From Pontibacter silvestris (GTDB taxonomy: Bacteria; Bacteroidota; Bacteroidia; Cytophagales; Hymenobacteraceae), in assembly GCF_020907275.1 (NCBI RefSeq), contig NZ_JAJJWI010000014.1, positions 1 through 64,000 on the forward strand: DNA of 64,000 bases, given 5' to 3'. Shown here piece by piece: positions 58,920 to 64,000 of this stretch. The notes under the pieces are model-generated. The model was not told where the DNA came from. It saw only the letters and a list, made by a program, of their open reading frames with translations, and did no database searches. Made by a program: the position numbers and the translations under genes. The stretch's first letter is position 1. Each line of letters starts with the position of its first letter.

Positions 58920-60049
58920 TTGCAGCTCTTGCCCTGTCTCTTACCGCTTATGCCTGGATTATCCTGCGCCGCTGGTTCGCATGGAATAAGCTTCCTGAAG
59001 TGGAGGTGCCTGTAAACTACAAGCCGATTACCAAACTCTCCGTTGTCGTACCGGTTCGGAATGAGGCTACCCATATAACACAGCTACTGCAGGACCTGGA
59101 AAATCAAAGGTATCCTAAAGAACTGTTTGAGGTACTTATTGTAGATGATCACTCAGAAGATGGTACTCCTGAATTAGTAAGAGCATATGCTACCACATCC
59201 AATCTTCAGTTAAGAGTTGTTGAATTAAAAAACTACATCAACTTAAAACAAAAAAAAGATGCTGTAAAAACAGGTGTGGAGCAGGTAAAGGGGGAATTAA
59301 TTGTGCTTACCGATGGCGATTGCCGGGTACAGCCTGAGTGGCTGGCACTGTTTGAATATACCTATAAAACTCAGAATGCTCTTTTTATAAGTGGTCCGGT
59401 CTGCTTCCATAACACCCACACACTTTTTGAGCGCATGCAGCTAGTAGAGTTTGCCAGCCTGATTGGTATAGGTGGTGCTTCTATTATGTTGGGGAAACCG
59501 AATATGTGTAACGGGGCCAACCTAGCCTATGCCAAAGGCGTTTTTGAACAAGTCGGGGGCTTTTCAGGTAATGAGGGAGTGGTCAGTGGCGACGATGAAT
59601 TCCTGTTACATAAGGTCAGTGAACGGTTTCCGGGCAGAGTCGCTTTTCTGAAAAACAATAAGGCCACTGTTTTTACAGAGGCCCGCAAATCTATCAGAAG
59701 CTTTGTTTCGCAAAGAGTTCGCTGGGCCAGCAAGTGGAAAGCTTACCAGAATTGGCAGGTGCAGTTGGTGGCGCTGATTGTGTTCATAATCAATTTGTTG
59801 CTGTTTCTGGCTATGCCCATGCTGCTGTTTAAACAACTATCTACGCAAACATTTATAGTTGCTTATTGTGCCAAGTTTGCTATAGATTGCTTATTTTTAA
59901 ATTATGTTCTGCGTTTTTTTGGCAGAAGCAGTTACCTGATATACATGCTGCCGCTGCAGCTAGTATATATACCTTACGTACTTTATACGGCTATTCTTGG
60001 TCTGTTTGGCCGGTACAGCTGGAAAGGAAGAAAGATACGCAGCCGATGA
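58916..60049 (+). CDS. Membrane glycosyltransferase family 2
   Basis: A 377-residue glycosyltransferase with TTG start overlapping the previous stop by 4 bp. The GT-A core has VVPVRNEATHITQLL (about 45-60), IVDDHSEDGTPE, LTDGDCRVQPEW (metal-binding DxD-like), CNGANLAYAKG and a QRVRWASKWKAYQ motif of the processive family. Two or three membrane helices follow at 285-360. It probably builds an envelope polysaccharide; the donor and acceptor are unknown. The small gene 60046-60303 overlaps its stop. Confidence 0.9.
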   Translation: MIAALALSLTAYAWIILRRWFAWNKLPEVEVPVNYKPITKLSVVVPVRNEATHITQLLQDLENQRYPKELFEVLIVDDHSEDGTPELVRAYATTSNLQLRVVELKNYINLKQKKDAVKTGVEQVKGELIVLTDGDCRVQPEWLALFEYTYKTQNALFISGPVCFHNTHTLFERMQLVEFASLIGIGGASIMLGKPNMCNGANLAYAKGVFEQVGGFSGNEGVVSGDDEFLLHKVSERFPGRVAFLKNNKATVFTEARKSIRSFVSQRVRWASKWKAYQNWQVQLVALIVFIINLLLFLAMPMLLFKQLSTQTFIVAYCAKFAIDCLFLNYVLRFFGRSSYLIYMLPLQLVYIPYVLYTAILGLFGRYSWKGRKIRSR

Positions 60050-60303
60050 GCGATAATGAGTTTGATATACTGGATGAGCTTTATTTTGTAGTGGCTTATT
60101 CTGACCTTAGAAGCTCCTTAGCTTTTTCTGATGAAGATATTTGTGAGGGGCTTAAGTCACTGCTGGAAAAAGGATACATTAAAATATTATATCCTGACCA
60201 GGATACAGAGCAGGATTATAACCAAGAGGCTTTTGAAAAGCACTATAAAGATTACTATTATCTTGCTACAAAGTCAGGATTGGTTGTTCATAACTCCATC
60301 TAA
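60046..60303 (+). CDS. Small protein of unknown function, possible winged helix
   Basis: An 85-residue acidic protein from ATG 60046, overlapping the glycosyltransferase stop by 4 bp (ATGA). It reads FDILDELYFVVAYSDL, then a possible winged-helix core DEDICEGLKSLLEKGYIKIL, a Tyr-rich segment (KDYYYLATKSGLVVHN). Similar small proteins occur in Cytophagales, from memory; the winged-helix reading is a guess. No function is known. Confidence 0.6.
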   Translation: MSDNEFDILDELYFVVAYSDLRSSLAFSDEDICEGLKSLLEKGYIKILYPDQDTEQDYNQEAFEKHYKDYYYLATKSGLVVHNSI

Positions 60304-60628
60304 ACAAAGTTATGCTTATTTAAACTGCTCTAGCTTATGCAGGGGTAACGAATGAGTTGAACAGGACCTGTTGTAAAGCTGTAGTCAGATATGCTTTGCC
60401 TTTAAAGAGAGATGTTCCTTTAAAGGGAACAATAACGTTTACATCAGCCATTTTTATAAATGCAGTACTAAGTTTTTCAGAGTTTGGTGCATAGTTATTT
60501 ATAACATTGGTGCCTGCGCTATTGTAGGAAGGTTTTTCAGTTAATAGCTGCAAGGGCTGCTCTTTTTTTAGTAATTTTACCTCATAAATGTATTAGTATG
60601 CTGGTGTTGGCCTCTTATCTGTTGGAGA
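60304..60628. other. Intergenic region of 325 bp before the RsbU-like gene
   Basis: Contains two direct copies of CCTTTAAAG about 18 bp apart (near 60398 and 60417) and no clear promoter. A 72-codon minus-strand frame is treated as doubtful and listed among the rejected items. Confidence 0.4.
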
Positions 60629-61894
60629 ATGGCCTGCTCGATGCGTATGACTCAAAAATACCGCTTTCCAATGCCTGACATAATTGTACCTAACATAAAG
60701 CAGGAACTAGACCTGAAGAAGCTGGAGCTCTCTGCATTACTTGAGATTACACAGGCTATTAACTTTAACTTGCCTGAAGCTGCGCTGTATAAAATTTACC
60801 GTTTTACACTGCTGGCCCAGTTACAGATTAGCCGCTTGGTGCTTTTTGTGCATGACGAGGATTGGAAATGTGAAGTATGTTTCGGCGCTGATCAGGATTT
60901 TGCAAAACAGCAACTACCAGAGGAAATCAAAGAGCTAAAGGAGATTACGCATACTTCAAAGCTCAAAATTGAAAAGAAGTGGCGGGTGTTTGAGTTTGTG
61001 CTTCCAATTCTGCATAATGGTAAGGTACTGGCTGTTGTCATGATAGGAAAAATTCAGCCTTACTATACAAGCTTGGATGCGCTTAACTTTGTGCAGACGG
61101 TGAGTAATATTATGCTCGTTGCTATTGAAAACCATAAAATGGCCCGTCAGCGTCTGGCGCAGGAGTCTATCAGGCGCGAGATTGAAATTGCACGAGAGGT
61201 GCAGACTATGCTCTTCCCTAAGTCATTGCCTAACGATAAAGATGTTGCGATACATGCCAGCTATATCCCTCATTCCTCTATTGGGGGCGATTACTACGAT
61301 TATGTTGAGATTGACCAGGACCAGTGCCTGTTTTGTGTAGCAGATGTGTCCGGTAAAGGAGTTCCAGCCTCCCTGTTGATGTCTAACTTTCAGGCAGGGC
61401 TAAGAACAATGCTCAGGCAAACCTCTGATCTTAAAACGGTAGTGGCGGAGCTGAATAACCTTATTTACCGGAATGCCATAGCCGAAAAGTTTATTACGTG
61501 CTTCCTGGCTATCTATAACCGTAAAACACGTGAGCTGAGTTATGTCAATGCAGGCCACAACGCCCCGATTTTGCTGTACCAGGATCATTCTCACAGCCTG
61601 TTAAACGAAGGCTGTACCATGTTGGGAGTGTTCGATGTGCTACCATTTATGTCGGTTACCAAAGTGCAGGTGCCTTCAAACTCTATGCTGCTTTGCTATA
61701 CCGATGGCCTAACAGAGGTTTTTGATGAGTATGAAGCAGAATTTGGAGTTGAAGGAACTATAGCGTTTATGCAGCGTAACCGTTTTCTTAGCTCTAAGAT
61801 GTTACATATGCAGCTTCTCCAGGAGATACACCTTTACAATGAAGAGGCTTCCTTTAGCGATGATATCACGCTTTTGTCGTGCCGGTTTAAATAG
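60629..61894 (+). CDS. RsbU-like PP2C phosphatase (GAF-like + SpoIIE domain)
   Basis: A 421-residue serine phosphatase. The N-terminal 180 residues look like a GAF-type sensor domain. A linker helix EIEIAREVQTMLFPKSLP at about 190-210 marks the RsbU/SpoIIE family, and the PP2C core follows: GGDYYDYVEID, VADVSGKGVPASLLMSNF, NAGHNAPILL, CYTDGLTEVFDE and FSDDITLLSCRF. RsbU is the target of RsbT in Bacillus; here it is unlinked to the stressosome operon (45 kb away), so a link is plausible but unproven. The start is uncertain: ATG 60647 and 60671 are also in frame. Confidence 0.9.
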   Translation: MACSMRMTQKYRFPMPDIIVPNIKQELDLKKLELSALLEITQAINFNLPEAALYKIYRFTLLAQLQISRLVLFVHDEDWKCEVCFGADQDFAKQQLPEEIKELKEITHTSKLKIEKKWRVFEFVLPILHNGKVLAVVMIGKIQPYYTSLDALNFVQTVSNIMLVAIENHKMARQRLAQESIRREIEIAREVQTMLFPKSLPNDKDVAIHASYIPHSSIGGDYYDYVEIDQDQCLFCVADVSGKGVPASLLMSNFQAGLRTMLRQTSDLKTVVAELNNLIYRNAIAEKFITCFLAIYNRKTRELSYVNAGHNAPILLYQDHSHSLLNEGCTMLGVFDVLPFMSVTKVQVPSNSMLLCYTDGLTEVFDEYEAEFGVEGTIAFMQRNRFLSSKMLHMQLLQEIHLYNEEASFSDDITLLSCRFK

Positions 61895-61937
61895 TTTGGG
61901 CATTTGATTGAGTAAATAAGCAAATTGTTATGGCTTT

Positions 61938-62660
61938 TTGAAGAGAGCATATAAGGCAAACTCCCTCTTTTCTGTAACATCATTTCTTTCACAAATCTTC
62001 AAATTCCAAATCATTATCTTGCTCCGTTTGTACAAAACACCCTTGCTTCTAAAAAAGCTGATGCCGCGTTATACCTGGCATCGGGAAGTACAGGGGAAGA
62101 AATTGTTCTTGACATTTGATGATGGACCTATACCAGAAGTTACACCTTGGGTACTGGAGCAGTTGGAGAAATATCAAGCAAAAGCAACTTTCTTTTGTGT
62201 GGGAGACAACCTTGTAAAGCACCCGGAGGTGGCGCAGTTGGTGTTGGAGGCTGGGCACAAACTGGCAAATCATACACAGAACCACCTAAAGGGCTGGCAA
62301 ACAGAGCTGCAAAAATATGTGCAAAACGTGGAGATATGTCAGCAGCAGCTACAAAATATTTTCCCTTCTGCCTCATTAGTTAAGAAAAAGTTGTTTCGCC
62401 CACCTTACGGGCGCATTAGTAAGCAACAGGCGGCACAGCTACGGGATAAGTATGAACTAATTATGTGGGACGTGCTTACCAACGATTATGATGCCAGCCT
62501 CTCACCAGAAAAATGCCTTAAAAAGTCTATAAGGTATACCCAAAGTGGTAGCATTATCGTATTTCACGACAGCCTGAAAGCTAAAAGAAATATGATGTAC
62601 GCCTTGCCTCGTTTCCTGGAACACTTTACCTCGCTTGGCTACTCCTTTGAGACTTTATGA
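61938..62660 (+). CDS. Polysaccharide deacetylase (NodB-like)
   Basis: A 240-residue deacetylase of carbohydrate esterase family 4. Active-site motifs are TFDDGP (metal and base Asp), LANHTQNH (metal His pair), RPPYGR and VFHDS, all complete. The open frame starts at a TTG (61938); a later TTG at 62019, giving LRLYKTP, or ATG 62061 could be the real start, since the first 27 codons look unlike the family. It removes acetyl groups from peptidoglycan or other glycans. The next gene overlaps its stop by 4 bp and encodes a glycosyltransferase, suggesting joint action on an envelope polymer. Confidence 0.9.
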   Translation: MKRAYKANSLFSVTSFLSQIFKFQIIILLRLYKTPLLLKKLMPRYTWHREVQGKKLFLTFDDGPIPEVTPWVLEQLEKYQAKATFFCVGDNLVKHPEVAQLVLEAGHKLANHTQNHLKGWQTELQKYVQNVEICQQQLQNIFPSASLVKKKLFRPPYGRISKQQAAQLRDKYELIMWDVLTNDYDASLSPEKCLKKSIRYTQSGSIIVFHDSLKAKRNMMYALPRFLEHFTSLGYSFETL

Positions 62661-63748
62661 TTGTATCTGTAGCCTATTTCATACTTTATTTCCTGCTTTT
62701 TCTGGCTTTGCTGGCCCTGCTTGTTTTTAACCGGAAACATTACAGACTGCACTTATCGGAACAGCCGCATATCAGTATTCTGATTGCTGCCCGTAACGAA
62801 GAGAGCTCGATCCTGCATTGCCTGCAGGCTATAGAACGTTTAAAATATCCAAAAGGTAAAGTAGAGGTGTTGATAGGAGACGATGCCTCTACAGATGCCA
62901 CCAAAGCTACAGTAGAGGCCTTTATTAGAGACAAGCCAAATTACAGATGTATTACTATTACCGAAAACATAGGTAAGGCAAAAGGCAAAGCAAACGTATT
63001 GGCACATTTGGCAAAGTTAGCTACAACAGACTTTTTTTTCTTTACAGATGCCGACATAGAGGTGCCTCTAAGGTGGGTGCAAGGTATGTTGTCGGAGATG
63101 AAGAAGGAGGTAGGAATAGTTACCGGCATTACAACCATAACGGGTAATAGTTTATTTGCAAGGCTACAGGCACTGGATTGGTTATATGCGCTTGGCCTTA
63201 TGCAAGTGGTGTCGGACCTGAAATTACCTGTTACTACCATGGGCAATAACATGCTTATAAGAAGGCAGGCGTACGAGCAGGTAGGCGGCTTTGAGAATGT
63301 TAAGTTCTCTGTGACCGAAGATGTGGCTATCTTTAATCAGATAATAAAAAAAGGTTGGGGGTTTCGTAATATTTATGATCGTTCTGTTTTAACTAAATCT
63401 GAACCTGCTTCCAATTTAATGCAATTGCTGCACCAGCGTAAGCGCTGGATGCGCGGGTCTATGCATTTACCTCTTTACATGGTTGTTATTCTTGTTCTTC
63501 ATGCAGCTTATTATCCGGTGCTTCTTCCTTTTTTTGCCTATACATCGGTAGGTGTGATGCTGGGTATTTTTCTCTTCAAACTGCTACTGCAAAGTATCTA
63601 TGTGCATCTCTGCCTGAAGCGGGTAGGCCAACATGCATTGTGGTGGCAGTATGTATTTTTGGAGTTTTATTTAGTCTTTACGTCTGTAGTGCTCATTATA
63701 TTTTTCTTCCTGCCGATAAATGTCCGCTGGAAAGGCAGACAGTACTGA
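62657..63748 (+). CDS. Membrane glycosyltransferase family 2 (processive-type)
   Basis: A 363-residue glycosyltransferase with ATG start overlapping the deacetylase stop. Residues 5-22 are a membrane helix, then the GT-A core: LIAARNEESSILHCL, VLIGDDASTDATKA, FFTDADIEVPLRWV (DxD), GNNMLIRRQ, VTEDVAIFNQ (catalytic Asp), QRKRWMRGSMHL (the Q-x-x-R-W motif of processive enzymes). Two or three membrane helices close the protein. With the deacetylase it may make and modify an exopolysaccharide such as a poly-N-acetylglucosamine; that is a guess. Confidence 0.91.
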   Translation: MIVSVAYFILYFLLFLALLALLVFNRKHYRLHLSEQPHISILIAARNEESSILHCLQAIERLKYPKGKVEVLIGDDASTDATKATVEAFIRDKPNYRCITITENIGKAKGKANVLAHLAKLATTDFFFFTDADIEVPLRWVQGMLSEMKKEVGIVTGITTITGNSLFARLQALDWLYALGLMQVVSDLKLPVTTMGNNMLIRRQAYEQVGGFENVKFSVTEDVAIFNQIIKKGWGFRNIYDRSVLTKSEPASNLMQLLHQRKRWMRGSMHLPLYMVVILVLHAAYYPVLLPFFAYTSVGVMLGIFLFKLLLQSIYVHLCLKRVGQHALWWQYVFLEFYLVFTSVVLIIFFFLPINVRWKGRQY

Positions 63749-64000
63749 TTGCGCTGAAGTTTTACGTTTCATGTTTTGAATTTTGTAATGCAAAAATGGA
63801 AAATAAAGCTTGTTTGTGTGATTCTGTTTTTGTGCTTTCTCAAAATAGGGTATTTAAAATTATTAAAATTTAATATTGGTTAGAAATTTAAATGTCGTTA
63901 CAGTTAATATTTGATGATTTTCGTGCTTATATTGCCATCTTAATAATTGGTGATATACTTAGTGTCAATAGAATTTTAAACTAATTATTGTTCATGAAGC
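63749..64000. other. Window end, AT-rich and without a clear gene
   Basis: 250 bp with no convincing frame. An ATG at 63994 could start a gene that continues past the window. Confidence 0.3.

Noticed and set aside
60335..60553. Minus-strand frame of 72 codons with a TTG start
   Set aside because: No recognisable motif, weak start and no clear promoter. It lies in a short gap and may be chance; a conserved homologue would change this view.
1..64000. CRISPR arrays, insertion sequences, integrases, attachment sites
   Set aside because: No spaced direct repeats, transposase or integrase motifs, or tRNA-flanking duplications were seen. The two tRNA genes have no integrated element beside them.

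Overview
The window is one continuous chromosomal stretch, probably from an aerobic member of the Bacteroidota, order Cytophagales; a Pontibacter-like Hymenobacteraceae species is my best guess. The basis is a type IX secretion sorting domain on a large secreted subtilase, lipoproteins with short lipoboxes, few Shine-Dalgarno sites, several promoter-like TAnnTTTG / TTG pairs of the Bacteroidota type, a fused MoaC-MoaB, and the gene order DUF177-rpmF-plsX-fabH. I see no insertion sequence, prophage, integrase, CRISPR array or clearly broken gene.

Layout. 1-12.5 kb: housekeeping genes (DCC thiol oxidoreductase, fabD, folK, hydrolase, polyprenyl synthase, TlpA-like lipoprotein, aconitase) and a secreted S8 peptidase. 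13.1-17.7 kb: a stressosome-type operon, RsbR-RsbS-RsbT followed by two unusual fusions (ATPase + SpoIIE phosphatase, and RsbT-like ATPase + histidine kinase), facing a lone receiver protein. 18.4-40.2 kb: an assimilatory sulfur/nitrogen island. It holds cysH-cysD-cysN, a siroheme methyltransferase, nirB-nirD, moaCB, moeA, an outer-membrane porin, a NarK-type transporter, a nitrate reductase fused to its own flavin reductase, a rubredoxin fused to a siroheme-reductase-like fold that has lost its cofactor cysteines, then moaA-moaD-moaE, a SelW-like thioredoxin-fold protein and mobA. 40.3-43.3 kb: a multi-PAS histidine kinase with a single-domain response regulator. 43.6-43.8 kb: two tRNA-Pro genes. 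44.3-49.8 kb: fabH, plsX, rpmF, DUF177, pdxA and a leucyl aminopeptidase. 49.9-54.3 kb: ksgA, mgtE, a 2-hydroxyacid dehydrogenase, a candidate structured RNA, greA and a HIT protein. 54.4-56.9 kb: mlaE-mlaF-mlaD. 57.3-63.7 kb: ruvC, a flippase-like membrane protein, two glycosyltransferases, an RsbU-like phosphatase and a polysaccharide deacetylase.

How the parts work together. The 18-40 kb island can take nitrate across both membranes, reduce it to nitrite and then ammonium, make the molybdenum cofactor and the siroheme precursor these enzymes need, and reduce sulfate as far as sulfite. Sulfite reductase and MoeB are not in the window. The most interesting items are the rubredoxin fusion beside the self-contained nitrate reductase, the stressosome whose outputs are fused to a phosphatase and a histidine kinase, a promoter-hairpin-terminator unit upstream of greA that looks like a small RNA gene, the long palindromic leader of nirB, and two perfect 31- and 36-bp inverted repeats at gene ends.
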